64,000 nt of DNA from Microbacterium sp. GTDB taxonomy: Bacteria; Actinomycetota; Actinomycetes; Actinomycetales; Microbacteriaceae. A model generated the notes under the pieces. It saw nothing but the letters and a program-made list of their open reading frames with translations, searched no databases and was not told where the DNA came from. A program made the position numbers and the translations under genes. Numbering within the stretch: position 1 is the stretch's first letter; the number at the start of each line of letters is the position of its first letter. Below are positions 19,797 through 28,103 of this stretch, one piece after another. The stretch is from assembly GCF_031178445.1 (NCBI RefSeq), contig NZ_JAPSIY010000007.1, positions 1-64,000 of the forward strand, read 5' to 3'.

Positions 19797-20401
19797 GCGG
19801 GGTACCCCTGCTGCTTGAGCAGCCGCGCCAGATGAGCAGCGTTGGCCGCTGCCGTGGCGGTCGCCTGCGCCACCTTCTCCGGCGTCTCGGGCAGGTCCTT
19901 GTAGTCGGTGGCCTGCATCGCCTCGCCGTTCCAGTAGATCGATGCCTGCGCGGGAAGCGTGAACCCGACATCGTTCAGTGCCTGGAACAGCACCGCTGAG
20001 ATGTGGTGCGCACCATCCTCGTTGCCGACCACGACCGCCAGCGCGACCTTGTCGAAGAGGATCGGGCGGCCCTGCTCGTCTGTCTCGGAGAGCTCGGCGT
20101 CCAGCCGTTCGAGCACCCGCTGCGCCACGCTGGAGTGCTGACCGAGCCAGGTGGGAGTGGCGAAGACGATGATGTCGGCGGCCAGCACACGAGCTCGGAG
20201 TTCGGGCCATTCGTCGCCAGCGCCCATGTCGGTCTGCACGCCGGGAAGGATGCGGTGGTCGACGGCGCGGATACGATCGGCCGTCACGCCGTGCTCCGCC
20301 AAGGCGCTGAGGACCTGTTCGCCCAGCACGTGGGTGCTGGAACCGGCCGGTGACGGCTTCAGAGTGCAGTTGATCAGAAGTGCGCTGAGCTGTTCGTCCA
20401 T
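19790..20401 (-). CDS. Flavodoxin-fold NAD(P)H-dependent FMN reductase or oxidoreductase
   Basis: The 203-residue product has the flavodoxin-type phosphate loop near the N-terminus (NCTLKPSPAGSSTHVLGEQV), the core strand IIVFATPTWLGQHSSVAQRVLERLD and the AVVVGNEDGAHH loop. This matches the NADPH-dependent FMN reductase or WrbA-like group. Its physiological electron acceptor cannot be read. The ATG at 20401 lies 6 nt after a TACCGT box, which fits a leaderless message. It is convergent with the desaturase. Confidence 0.87.
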   Translation of the reverse strand: MDEQLSALLINCTLKPSPAGSSTHVLGEQVLSALAEHGVTADRIRAVDHRILPGVQTDMGAGDEWPELRARVLAADIIVFATPTWLGQHSSVAQRVLERLDAELSETDEQGRPILFDKVALAVVVGNEDGAHHISAVLFQALNDVGFTLPAQASIYWNGEAMQATDYKDLPETPEKVAQATATAAANAAHLARLLKQQGYPAA

Positions 20402-20407
20402 GTCCGC

Positions 20408-20413
20408 ACGGTA
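20408..20413 (-). promoter_or_regulatory. -10 box for a leaderless start (TACCGT)
   Basis: On the minus strand TACCGT ends 6 nt before the ATG at 20401 and decides it over an upstream in-frame ATG at 20425. Confidence 0.55.
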
Positions 20414-20492
20414 ACCACACCGCACGGCCCCGCCGGAGGGGGTTCCGCGCGCCGGAAGGATGCGCTACCCGCGAGCGATCAGAGTCCGCGGC

Positions 20493-20511
20493 GCCGAGCC
20501 CACCGCTCGGC
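20493..20511 (-). terminator. Candidate terminator after pgi
   Basis: A 7-bp stem (GCCGAGC/GCTCGGC) with a 5-nt loop lies about 32 bp past the pgi stop codon. It lacks a T run, so the call is tentative. Confidence 0.35.
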
Positions 20512-20542
20512 CGCTGCCGTCGCAGCCCCGGGGATGGGCACG

Positions 20543-22225
20543 TCAGCCCTGGCGGTTCGCGTGATAGTAAGCCAGCAGCGCCTTCGTGGAAGCATCCTGC
20601 GCAGCCACGGCATCCTCGTCGCCCTCGATCGCGGGCGCGATCTGCAGGGCGAGCTGCTTACCGAGCTCGACACCCCACTGGTCGAAGGAGTTGATGCCCC
20701 AGACCACGCCCTGCGTGAACGTGATGTGCTCGTACAGGGCGATCAGCTGGCCCAGTACGGCGGGGGTGAGCGCGGGCGCGAAGATCGACGTGGTCGGTCG
20801 ATTGCCGCTGAACGTGCGCGCTGCGATGAGGGCGCCGGTGGTGCCCTCCGCCTCGACCTCGTCCGCAGTCTTGCCGAACGCCAGCGCCTTGGTCTGTGCC
20901 AGGAAGTTCGCCAGGAACAGGCCGTGGACGTCTCGGCCGTCGTCGCGCAGCGGATACGCGGGGTTCACGAAGGCGATGAAGTCGGCGGGGATGAGCCGTG
21001 TGCCCTGATGGATGAGCTGGTAGAACGCGTGCTGGCCGTTGGTGCCCGGTTCGCCCCAGAACACCTCGCCGGTGTCGGTCGTCACGGGGGAGCCGTCCCA
21101 CCGGACCGATTTGCCGTTGGATTCCATGGTGAGCTGCTGGAGGTAGGCGGCGAAGCGGCTGAGCTGTTGCGCGTAGGGCAGCACTGCGTGCGACTGCGCG
21201 CCGAGGAAGTTCACGTACCAGACGTTCAGCAGACCCATCAGCACGGGGACGTTCTGCGCCAGAGGCGTCAGGCGAACGTGCTCGTCGACGGCGTGGAAGC
21301 CCGCGAGGAGCTCACGGAACCGCGAGGGGCCGAACACGATCGCGAGAGAGAGGCCGATTGCCGAGTCGACGGAATAGCGACCGCCCACCCAGTCCCAGAA
21401 GCCGAAGGCGTTCTGAGGATCGATGCCGAACTGCTCGACCTTGTCCAGGGCCGTGGAGACCGCGACGAAGTGGTGTGCCACGGCACCCGTGCGGCTGGCG
21501 TCGTCGTCGCCGATCGCGCCGGATGCGGTGAGCCCCGCCCACAGCCAGTCCCGTGCCAGGCGCGCGTTGGTCAGCGTCTCCAGGGTGGTGAAGGTCTTCG
21601 AGGCGACGACGAACAGCGTCGTCTCCGGGTCGAGATCGGCAGTCGTCTGCGCGAGATCGGTGGGGTCGATGTTCGACACGAAGCGGGCTTCCACCCCGGC
21701 ATCCGCATAGGGCTTGAGCGCCTCGTAGACCATCACCGGTCCGAGGTCGGACCCGCCGATGCCGATGTTCACGACGTGCGTGACCTTCCTGCCGGTGACG
21801 CCCAGCCAGTCACCCGAGCGCACGCGGTCGGCGAACGCCGACAGCGCGTCGAGAACCGACTGCACATCGGCATCCACGTCCTGCCCGTCGACGACCAGCC
21901 CGGGGGAGGCGTCCGCCGGGCGGCGCAGCGCGGTGTGCAGCACGGCGCGATCCTCGGTGGTGTTGATGTGAGCGCCCTCGAGCATGGCGGCGTAGCGCTC
22001 GGCGACGCCGGTCTGCTCTGCGAGCCGGACGAGCGCTGCGAGGATCTCGTCGGTGACGAGGTTCTTCGACAGGTCGACGTGCAGGTCGGCGAGCGGAAGG
22101 CTCAAGCGCTCGACGCGGCCGGCCTCGGCCGCGAACCAGCCGCGCAGATCGGGGGTGAAAGTCTCGCGCAGCGCGGTGAGCTCGGCCCAGGCGGGGGTGG
22201 TCGTCGCATCGATCGGAGCGGTCAT
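20543..22225 (-). CDS. pgi: Glucose-6-phosphate isomerase
   Basis: The 560-residue cytoplasmic enzyme interconverts glucose 6-phosphate and fructose 6-phosphate. The sugar-phosphate-binding segment [16 protein letters not shown], the SIS-domain block [17 protein letters not shown], the catalytic glutamate block [20 protein letters not shown] and the C-terminal lysine block [11 protein letters not shown] are all present. The length is normal for the long bacterial form. The ATG at 22225 stands 6 nt after a TAACGT box, consistent with a leaderless single-gene transcript. Confidence 0.98.
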   Translation of the reverse strand: MTAPIDATTTPAWAELTALRETFTPDLRGWFAAEAGRVERLSLPLADLHVDLSKNLVTDEILAALVRLAEQTGVAERYAAMLEGAHINTTEDRAVLHTALRRPADASPGLVVDGQDVDADVQSVLDALSAFADRVRSGDWLGVTGRKVTHVVNIGIGGSDLGPVMVYEALKPYADAGVEARFVSNIDPTDLAQTTADLDPETTLFVVASKTFTTLETLTNARLARDWLWAGLTASGAIGDDDASRTGAVAHHFVAVSTALDKVEQFGIDPQNAFGFWDWVGGRYSVDSAIGLSLAIVFGPSRFRELLAGFHAVDEHVRLTPLAQNVPVLMGLLNVWYVNFLGAQSHAVLPYAQQLSRFAAYLQQLTMESNGKSVRWDGSPVTTDTGEVFWGEPGTNGQHAFYQLIHQGTRLIPADFIAFVNPAYPLRDDGRDVHGLFLANFLAQTKALAFGKTADEVEAEGTTGALIAARTFSGNRPTTSIFAPALTPAVLGQLIALYEHITFTQGVVWGINSFDQWGVELGKQLALQIAPAIEGDEDAVAAQDASTKALLAYYHANRQG

Positions 22226-22231
22226 GCCCCC

Positions 22232-22237
22232 ACGTTA
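22232..22237 (-). promoter_or_regulatory. -10 box for a leaderless start (TAACGT)
   Basis: On the minus strand TAACGT ends 6 nt before the pgi ATG, with only GGGGGC between. Confidence 0.55.
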
Positions 22238-22250
22238 GCGCGGTGGGTGC

Positions 22251-22853
22251 TCAGGAGCGTTTCGTGAGTCGCATCTCGAGATTCGCCTTGACCGCCGGCC
22301 ATTCCGGTTCGATCACCGAGTACTCGACGCTGTCTCGCAGAGCGCCGTTGCGGTAGCGGCTCATCGCTCGCATCACGCCGTCCTGCTTGGCCCCGAGGCG
22401 CTCGATGGCGGAGCGGGACTGGAAGTTCACCCACTGGGTGGTGAAGCCGACCCGGAAAGCGCCCAGCGTTTCGAAGGCATGCGTCATGAGCAGCAGCTTC
22501 GACTCGGGATTCGTGCCCGTGCCGTGCGCGGAAGGCCGGTTCCAGGTGTAGCCGATGTGCAGTCGCGGCACCTCAGGCCCGAAGTCGTACAGACTCGTCA
22601 TCCCGAGGATGCGGCCGGTGACGTCCACGGCTGTGAACGGCACCATCTCGCCCTTCTCGAGCAGTGCGAGCCTGCGCTCGATCTCATCCGCCATGCCCTC
22701 GGGCGACGGCACCGAGGTGTACCAGGCATTCCTGTGCAGGTCGCCCTCTTCGACGGCTTCGATCAGGCCGTCGCGATGCTGCCGGCTCAGAGGGCGGAGC
22801 TCCACGAGCCGCCCGCTGAGCGTGACGGCGGACGGTGCGATGAGGAAGGCCAT
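22251..22853 (-). CDS. GNAT family N-acetyltransferase (RimJ/RimL-like)
   Basis: The 200-residue product has the GNAT order of motifs: the N-terminal LVELRPLSRQHRDGLIEA segment, a central strand pair ending in ILGMTSLYDF, an acetyl-CoA-binding region HIGYTWNRPSAHGTGTNPESK, and the C-terminal IERLGAKQDG typical of the RimJ/RimL group. It probably acetylates a small molecule or a protein N-terminus. I chose the ATG at 22853; longer in-frame starts overlap the divergent aldo/keto reductase. No ribosome binding site is evident. Confidence 0.87.
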   Translation of the reverse strand: MAFLIAPSAVTLSGRLVELRPLSRQHRDGLIEAVEEGDLHRNAWYTSVPSPEGMADEIERRLALLEKGEMVPFTAVDVTGRILGMTSLYDFGPEVPRLHIGYTWNRPSAHGTGTNPESKLLLMTHAFETLGAFRVGFTTQWVNFQSRSAIERLGAKQDGVMRAMSRYRNGALRDSVEYSVIEPEWPAVKANLEMRLTKRS

Positions 22854-22904
22854 GCAGTCATTCAACCAGCCCGGTAGCGTGGGCTCGGACATCCAGGAGG
22901 ATTC

Positions 22905-23834
22905 ATGAAGACAGTGCCCTTCGGTGCAGAAGGCGCCCCCGCGGTGATCGCAGGGATGATGCGCATTCCCGACAAGACGGATGCCGAGGTGCGCGAGCTG
23001 TACGACACCGCGCGCGCCGCCGGCATCGACTTCTTCGACCACGCCGACATCTACGGCGGTGCGATGCACGTCTGCGAGGACCGGTTCGCCTCAGCCCTGC
23101 AGCTCAGTGCCGCCGAAAGGGCCGAGATCGTGCTGCAGACCAAGTGCGGCATCGTGCCGTCGGCGCAGATGTTCGACTTCTCGTACGAGCACATCGTGAC
23201 GCAGGTCGAGGGGTCGCTCAGGGCGCTGCGGACGGAGTACATCGACGTGCTGCTGCTGCACCGCCCCGACGCGCTCGTCGAACCCGAGGAGGTCGCGCGC
23301 GCATTCGACGAGCTCTCCGCATCCGGCAAGGTGCGCGCCTTCGGCGTCTCCAATCACACCCCGCGGCAGATCGACCTGCTGCGCACCGCCGTGGTGCAGC
23401 CGCTCGTCGCCAACCAGCTGCAGCTGTCGATCACGCACGCGCCGATCATCGCGCAGGGCGTCGCCGCGAACATGGCCGGTGCCGAGCAGAGCGTGCAGCG
23501 CGACGGCGGTGGAATCGTGGAGTACTGCCGCATCAACGGCATCACCATCCAGGCCTGGTCGCCGTTCCAGGCTCGCTTCTTCGACGGCGTCTTCCTCGGG
23601 CACCCCGACTATGCGGAACTCAACGCGGTGACCGACCGGCTCGCGGCAGCGTACGGCGTGGAGCCGATCGCCATCGCCACCGCCTGGATCACCCGGCACC
23701 CCGCGCAGATGCAGGTGGTGCTCGGCACGACGACCCCGCAGCGCGTGGCGGATGCGGCGAAGGGCGCCGACGTCGTGCTCACCCGCTCGGAGTGGTACGA
23801 GTTGTTTCGCGCAGCAGGGCACATCGTTCCGTGA
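22905..23834 (+). CDS. Aldo/keto reductase (YdhF-like)
   Basis: The 309-residue product is a TIM-barrel NADPH-dependent oxidoreductase. The catalytic Asp and Tyr lie in FFDHADIYGG, the Lys in LQTKCGI and the His in LLLHRPD. The cofactor region includes FGVSNHTPRQ and the C-terminal LGTTTPQRV. The overall pattern resembles E. coli YdhF. AGGAGG precedes the ATG. The stop codon overlaps the GTG start of the sulfurtransferase gene, so the two form an operon. Confidence 0.92.
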   Translation: MKTVPFGAEGAPAVIAGMMRIPDKTDAEVRELYDTARAAGIDFFDHADIYGGAMHVCEDRFASALQLSAAERAEIVLQTKCGIVPSAQMFDFSYEHIVTQVEGSLRALRTEYIDVLLLHRPDALVEPEEVARAFDELSASGKVRAFGVSNHTPRQIDLLRTAVVQPLVANQLQLSITHAPIIAQGVAANMAGAEQSVQRDGGGIVEYCRINGITIQAWSPFQARFFDGVFLGHPDYAELNAVTDRLAAAYGVEPIAIATAWITRHPAQMQVVLGTTTPQRVADAAKGADVVLTRSEWYELFRAAGHIVP

Positions 23835-24691
23835 GCGCGCGGGACGGGAGAGCAGATGGGGGAGCGAACCCGCTGATCTCGGTCGCCGAGCTGCGCGACC
23901 GGCTCGACGAGGTGCGCGTGCTCGATGCGCGCTGGGAGCTCGGCCGGGACGACGGCCGCGAGCAGTACCTGGCCGGGCACATCCCCGGTGCTGTGTTCGT
24001 CGACGTCGAGAACGAGCTGTCGCGTCACGGCGAGCCTGCTGAGGGCCGGCACCCGCTGCCGGCCGATGCTGACCTGGCGACCGCCGCCCGCCGCTGGGGC
24101 ATCCGCGGCGGTGTGCCGGTCGTGGTCTACGATGACCACCGGATGCTCGCGGCATCCCGTGCCTGGTGGGCGCTGCGCCGTGCCGGACTCGCCGACGTGC
24201 GCGTACTCGACGGCGGTTGGCCGGCGTGGCAGGCCGCCGGCGGCGCAGTCCAGACGGACGATGTCGTGCCGGAACCGGGAGACATCGCACTGGGATCACC
24301 GGGCGAGCGGGGAACGATCGACACATATGGCGCGGCTGCCTGGCCGGATAAAGGCGTGCTGCTCGACGTGCGCGCGGCGGAGCGGTATCGCGGCGAGACC
24401 GAGCCGTTCGACCCCGTGGCCGGACACATCCCCGGTGCGCGGAACCTGCCGATCGGGCGGCTGCTCACGGATGACGGTCGCTTCCGGCCTGCCACCGAGA
24501 TCGCCGCCGCGTTCGCCGACGTCGGTGCCGGAGAGGGGGTCGCTGTCGCCGCCTATTGCGGGTCGGGGATCACGGCTGCGCAGCTCGCGCTCGCCGGCGC
24601 GCTCGTCGGGCGGGATGTCACGGTGTACCCGGGATCGTGGAGCGCCTGGTCGAACACGCCCGGCCGCCCCGTCGCGTCCGGCGACGCGTGA
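23831..24691 (+). CDS. sseA: 3-mercaptopyruvate/thiosulfate sulfurtransferase
   Basis: The 286-residue product is a tandem rhodanese. The N-terminal domain is inactive-looking; the C-terminal domain carries the active-site loop CGSGIT with catalytic Cys243. A CGSG(V/I)T loop is typical of 3-mercaptopyruvate sulfurtransferases, whereas thiosulfate-specific rhodaneses have CRKGVT. It transfers sulfane sulfur to cyanide or thiols and may act in cysteine catabolism. The GTG start is in a 4-nt overlap with the aldo/keto reductase gene, which is its only basis apart from domain fit. Confidence 0.9.
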   Translation: MSARDGRADGGANPLISVAELRDRLDEVRVLDARWELGRDDGREQYLAGHIPGAVFVDVENELSRHGEPAEGRHPLPADADLATAARRWGIRGGVPVVVYDDHRMLAASRAWWALRRAGLADVRVLDGGWPAWQAAGGAVQTDDVVPEPGDIALGSPGERGTIDTYGAAAWPDKGVLLDVRAAERYRGETEPFDPVAGHIPGARNLPIGRLLTDDGRFRPATEIAAAFADVGAGEGVAVAAYCGSGITAAQLALAGALVGRDVTVYPGSWSAWSNTPGRPVASGDA

Positions 24692-24735
24692 GTCGTTCCC
24701 GCGCCGCAACCCCTCGCGCCGCGCGCGGCGTCGTC

Positions 24736-24741
24736 TACCCT
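24736..24741 (+). promoter_or_regulatory. -10 box for a leaderless start (TACCCT)
   Basis: TACCCT ends 6 nt before the ATG at 24748, with GAGACC between. Confidence 0.5.
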
Positions 24742-24747
24742 GAGACC

Positions 24748-25137
24748 ATGCCGTTCCTGTTCTCGCTGATCGTCCTGGTGCTGATGGTGTTCTCGCTCGT
24801 CGACATCATCCGACGCGACGACTCTCAGGTGAAGCACATGCCGAAGTTCGTCTGGCTGCTGCTGGTGGTGCTGCTGCCTCTCGTGGGCAGCGTGCTGTGG
24901 TTCGCTATCGGGCGGGAATACCCCGAGAACGGCATCCAGCTGGGACGCGAACCCCGTCAGCGCACGGCGCCGTCATCGCAGCCCGCCGCGCCGCCGGCTC
25001 GCGTGGACACTCGCACCACCGAGGAGCAGATCGCCGATCTCGACCGGGAGATCGAGGAATGGCGGCTGCGTCAGGAGATCGAGAAGCGCAAACGCGATCG
25101 AGGCGAGGCGACCGACTCCGGAACCCACGCGGAGTAG
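24748..25137 (+). CDS. Small membrane protein with PLDc_N-type domain
   Basis: The 129-residue product begins with two hydrophobic helices (about residues 2-22 and 35-53) joined by the conserved loop DIIRRDDSQVKHMPKFVW, ending in GSVLWFAIGR. This is the phospholipase D nuclease N-terminal domain, often found alone in actinobacteria. A proline-rich linker and a charged coiled-coil-like tail (EEQIADLDREIEEWRLRQEI) follow. No catalytic PLD domain is present, so it is probably a small membrane scaffold or regulator. Confidence 0.88.
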   Translation: MPFLFSLIVLVLMVFSLVDIIRRDDSQVKHMPKFVWLLLVVLLPLVGSVLWFAIGREYPENGIQLGREPRQRTAPSSQPAAPPARVDTRTTEEQIADLDREIEEWRLRQEIEKRKRDRGEATDSGTHAE

Positions 25138-25138
25138 G

Positions 25139-26101
25139 TCAGGCGCTCTCGAGCGCCGTGAACGAACCCCGCACCGCCTCCTCCAGCTCGGGGTGACGGA
25201 ACTCGTAGCCGGCGTCGATCAGCTTCCCGGGCAGCGCCCACCTGCTCTTCAGGATGAGCTCCGTCTCGGTGCGCATGCCGATCGCGCCCAGCTCCAGCAT
25301 CCATCTCGGCACCGGAGGTCCGACCCGCACGCCCAGCACGCGACGGACCGTCGCCATGAACGTGCGGTTGTCGCTCGGGTTCGGCGTCGCCGCGTTCACC
25401 GCACCGTCGAGCTCGGGATGCGTCTCGAGGAAGTCGATGATGCCCACGACGTCGTCGACGTGGATCCAGCTGAACCGCTGGCGCCCGCCGGAGGCCCCGG
25501 GAGCATGCGCCGTCCCGGCGGCGATGCGACGCCGGGAGACGGGCCACCATCCGTCGAGCTGCGCGCCGCCCAGGCCGAGTCGGGCGAGGGTGCGCACAGG
25601 TCCCAGCACTCCGCCGTCGCCGAGTACGATCGCCGTGCGAAGCGCCACCCGGCGGGTGAACGCCAGCTCGTTCTCGAACAGGGCGCGCTCCCAAGCCTTC
25701 GCGACCTCGACGGAGAACCCCGTGCCGAGTTCGCCGTCCGCTTCGGTCATCGGACGGTCCTCGGCATGCCGGTAGATGGTCGCGGTCGAGGAGTTCACCC
25801 ACAGCGGCGGCGGAGACGAGGCTCGGCCGATCGCACCGGCGAGTGACGCGGTCGTCTCCAGGCGGGAGCGGAGGATCTCGTCGCGATTGCGGGCCGTGTA
25901 GCGGCAATTGACGCTCTTGCCCGCGAATCCGACGACCAGCGCCGCACCGTTCACGGCGGCGTCGATGCCGGCCTGATCGCGCCAGCTCAGATCGGCGCCG
26001 GAGCGCGAGATCGTCACGACCTCCCTGCCCCGCGCGCGGTACGTGCCCTGCAGATGTCGGCCGATGAAGCCGGTCGAGCCTCCGATCACGACTCTGCTCA
26101 T
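25139..26101 (-). CDS. TIGR01777-type NAD-dependent epimerase/dehydratase family protein
   Basis: The 320-residue product has an N-terminal Rossmann motif (VVIGGSTGFIGRHL), the family segment VVGFAGKSVNCRY, a middle SDR part (FSWIHVDDVVGIIDFLE) and a C-terminal DUF1731 domain (ALPGKLIDAGYEFRHPELEEAV). Relatives are called YfcH-like; one plant relative acts in plastid division, but the bacterial reaction is unknown. It overlaps the upstream DUF4166 gene by 4 nt (ATGA), so the two are coupled. Confidence 0.9.
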   Translation of the reverse strand: MSRVVIGGSTGFIGRHLQGTYRARGREVVTISRSGADLSWRDQAGIDAAVNGAALVVGFAGKSVNCRYTARNRDEILRSRLETTASLAGAIGRASSPPPLWVNSSTATIYRHAEDRPMTEADGELGTGFSVEVAKAWERALFENELAFTRRVALRTAIVLGDGGVLGPVRTLARLGLGGAQLDGWWPVSRRRIAAGTAHAPGASGGRQRFSWIHVDDVVGIIDFLETHPELDGAVNAATPNPSDNRTFMATVRRVLGVRVGPPVPRWMLELGAIGMRTETELILKSRWALPGKLIDAGYEFRHPELEEAVRGSFTALESA

Positions 26102-26736
26102 ACGCTCTCTCCGGTGCCGTCTGCGCTCTGTTCGACGCGGTATGCGAACGTGCCGTCGTACTCGTACACCCGGCCCAGCAGGGGCACGTCGACGCTCAGC
26201 TCCACTCGCTGACGCCGGGTCGCGTCGTCGAAGCTCTCACGCAGCCGGATGACCGGGGAGATCGCCTTCGGCATCCGGATCCGCAGGCGGCCGACGCGGA
26301 TGCCGACGGCGGTGCTGCGCAGGAGGAGGGCGCCGGCCTCGACCCTCACCCGGAACGCCGCAGCCACCATCTGCGGCTCACCGAGCTGATCGACGACCGT
26401 GCCGTTCGCGCGCGCGCTCACGACATCCCTCATCACCCAGTCGCCCTCGGGAAGGTGGAAGGTGCGCCGGGCGACGGCACTGCCGTCGACGGTGCGGTTG
26501 CGCACGGTGAAGGGCACGTCCTCATGCCATCCGGCCAGCACCGCCCCGCGCGCCTGCAGCATCCGGTACACCGGCCACAGCCAGCGCCGCCGGGTTCCTG
26601 CCCGCTGGAACACGCCCTCGCCGATGCCGATGCCACCAGGCGGGACCGCCTCGAAATAGGTCGACAGATTCGGATGCAGGCCTGCGCGCCCCGTACCCAG
26701 CGCCCGGAGATACGGGGACGGAGCGGTGTCGGGCAT
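26098..26736 (-). CDS. DUF4166 domain protein
   Basis: The 212-residue product is soluble and beta-rich, with HPNLSTYFEAVPPGGIGIGEGVF at the N-terminus and VELSVDVPLLGRVYEYDGTF near the C-terminus. I recall DUF4166 fused to or paired with TIGR01777-type epimerases, which fits the coupled gene that follows. The role is unknown; a lipid- or ligand-binding partner of the epimerase is possible. The ATG lies 6 nt after a TAGGAT box, so this is probably a leaderless two-gene transcript. Confidence 0.82.
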   Translation of the reverse strand: MPDTAPSPYLRALGTGRAGLHPNLSTYFEAVPPGGIGIGEGVFQRAGTRRRWLWPVYRMLQARGAVLAGWHEDVPFTVRNRTVDGSAVARRTFHLPEGDWVMRDVVSARANGTVVDQLGEPQMVAAAFRVRVEAGALLLRSTAVGIRVGRLRIRMPKAISPVIRLRESFDDATRRQRVELSVDVPLLGRVYEYDGTFAYRVEQSADGTGESV

Positions 26737-26742
26737 GCCCCG

Positions 26743-26748
26743 ATCCTA
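26743..26748 (-). promoter_or_regulatory. -10 box for a leaderless start (TAGGAT)
   Basis: On the minus strand TAGGAT ends 6 nt before the ATG at 26736. It sits in the loop of a GCCCCG/CGGGGC hairpin (26737-26758) that could also end the upstream muramidase transcript. Confidence 0.5.
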
Positions 26749-26771
26749 TCCGCGGGGCGTGCGCTCGCCGA

Positions 26772-28076
26772 CTACAGGCGGGGACCCCCGTAGAGCAGAT
26801 AGGGACGGGTGTCGTCGACGAACTGCTTCAGCTCGGGCTGCCAGGCGGCGATGATCTCATCGGCCGAGGCGCCCGCCTCCAGCTGCTGCTGGAAACGGCC
26901 GGAACCGGTGAGAAGGCCGATCCATCGTCCCCCGTCACCGCGCCAGGCGAAGTCGTCGTAGAGTCTGCGGGCCTCGACCAGCATGTGCGTGGCGACCTCG
27001 ATCGCGTCGACCTTCTCGGCATCCATGATGTGGATCTGCACGCCGGCGCACACCTGACCTGCGTTCTTCGAGAAGGTCGGGGTGAAGTACGCTTCGCGGA
27101 ACTCGACTCCTGCCAGCCGCTTCTCGTTCAGCGCCGCCGCCCAGCGATGGTCGAGGTAGGGTGCGCCGATCAGCTCGAACGGGCGGGTGGTGCCGCGGCC
27201 CTCCGACCAGTCCGTCGCCTCGACCATTCCCGTTCCCGGATACAGCGTCGCCGTCTGGGGAGTGGGCATGTTGGGCGACGGGGGGATCCACCGGTCTGCC
27301 TGATCCGGCCCGACCATCTGCCGCCGCCAGCCCTCCGCCTTCACGACCTGAAGGTCGGACAGCTTCTGCTGGCCCGCGCGCTCCATGAACGTCGCGTTGA
27401 AGAACAGAGCCAGCTCGCCGACCGTCATGCCGTGCTGCTGTGAGATCTCCAGCAGACCGACGCCCGAGGTGAAACCCTGCTGCAGCACAGGCCCGCGAGC
27501 TCTGCCGCCCAGCGGATTCGGGCGGTCGAGCACCACGAAGCGGAGGTCGCCCGCGCTCGCCGCCGCCTGCATCGCGGTCCACATCGTCCAGATATAGGTG
27601 TAGAAGCGCACGCCGACATCGCGGATGTCGAACACGACCGTGTCCACACCGGATTCGGTGAAGAAGCCCGACAGTTTCGCGACCGTCGCGCCGTACGCGT
27701 CGTAAACGGTCACGCCGGTGCGCGGGTCGACGAAGGTCTCCTCGGCCTCGCCCGCCTGGGCGGTGCCACGGAATCCGTGCTCAGGACCGAAGACGGCCCC
27801 GACGTCCACGCCCGCGGCGACCATGGCGTCGACGATGCTCGTGAAATCCTCGAGCACGCCGGTCGGGTTGGTGATCACCCCGACCTTGCGCCCCGAGAAC
27901 AGCCGCCACCGCTCCGCCGCTGCCACATCGGCGCCGGTGCGCAGCCGGCGGCCGTGACCGTTCGCGGCGACCGTGCTCGCGCTCGCCGCGGCGGCCTCGC
28001 CCGCGACGCCGATGCCGGCGGCTGTCGCCGCCGCCACACCGGCCGCCCGGAACACTCCACGCCTGCTGAGGGTCAT
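26772..28076 (-). CDS. namZ: Exported DUF1343 protein, NamZ-like exo-beta-N-acetylmuramidase
   Basis: The 434-residue product opens with a twin-arginine signal (SRRGVFRAAGVAAATAAG) and an alanine-rich cleavage region. The DUF1343 core follows: FGPEHGFRG, FDIRDVGVRFYTYIWTM and VLDRPNPLGG, with a C-terminal region holding YLDHRWAAAL. Bacillus NamZ, the founder of GH171, removes terminal MurNAc from peptidoglycan fragments outside the cytoplasm. Export and location directly downstream of a NagZ-like gene (27 bp, with GAAGGAGA before the ATG) support the same role here. The symbol is assigned by family resemblance and context. Confidence 0.88.
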   Translation of the reverse strand: MTLSRRGVFRAAGVAAATAAGIGVAGEAAAASASTVAANGHGRRLRTGADVAAAERWRLFSGRKVGVITNPTGVLEDFTSIVDAMVAAGVDVGAVFGPEHGFRGTAQAGEAEETFVDPRTGVTVYDAYGATVAKLSGFFTESGVDTVVFDIRDVGVRFYTYIWTMWTAMQAAASAGDLRFVVLDRPNPLGGRARGPVLQQGFTSGVGLLEISQQHGMTVGELALFFNATFMERAGQQKLSDLQVVKAEGWRRQMVGPDQADRWIPPSPNMPTPQTATLYPGTGMVEATDWSEGRGTTRPFELIGAPYLDHRWAAALNEKRLAGVEFREAYFTPTFSKNAGQVCAGVQIHIMDAEKVDAIEVATHMLVEARRLYDDFAWRGDGGRWIGLLTGSGRFQQQLEAGASADEIIAAWQPELKQFVDDTRPYLLYGGPRL

Positions 28077-28103
28077 CTCATTCTCCTTCCACGGCGCCGA
28101 GCG

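Noticed and set aside
20534..22267. A 577-codon open frame on the strand opposite pgi
   Set aside because: It lies wholly over pgi, whose motifs are intact. The frame's residues are rich in Arg, Gly, Val and His with no domain; it is a GC-bias shadow.
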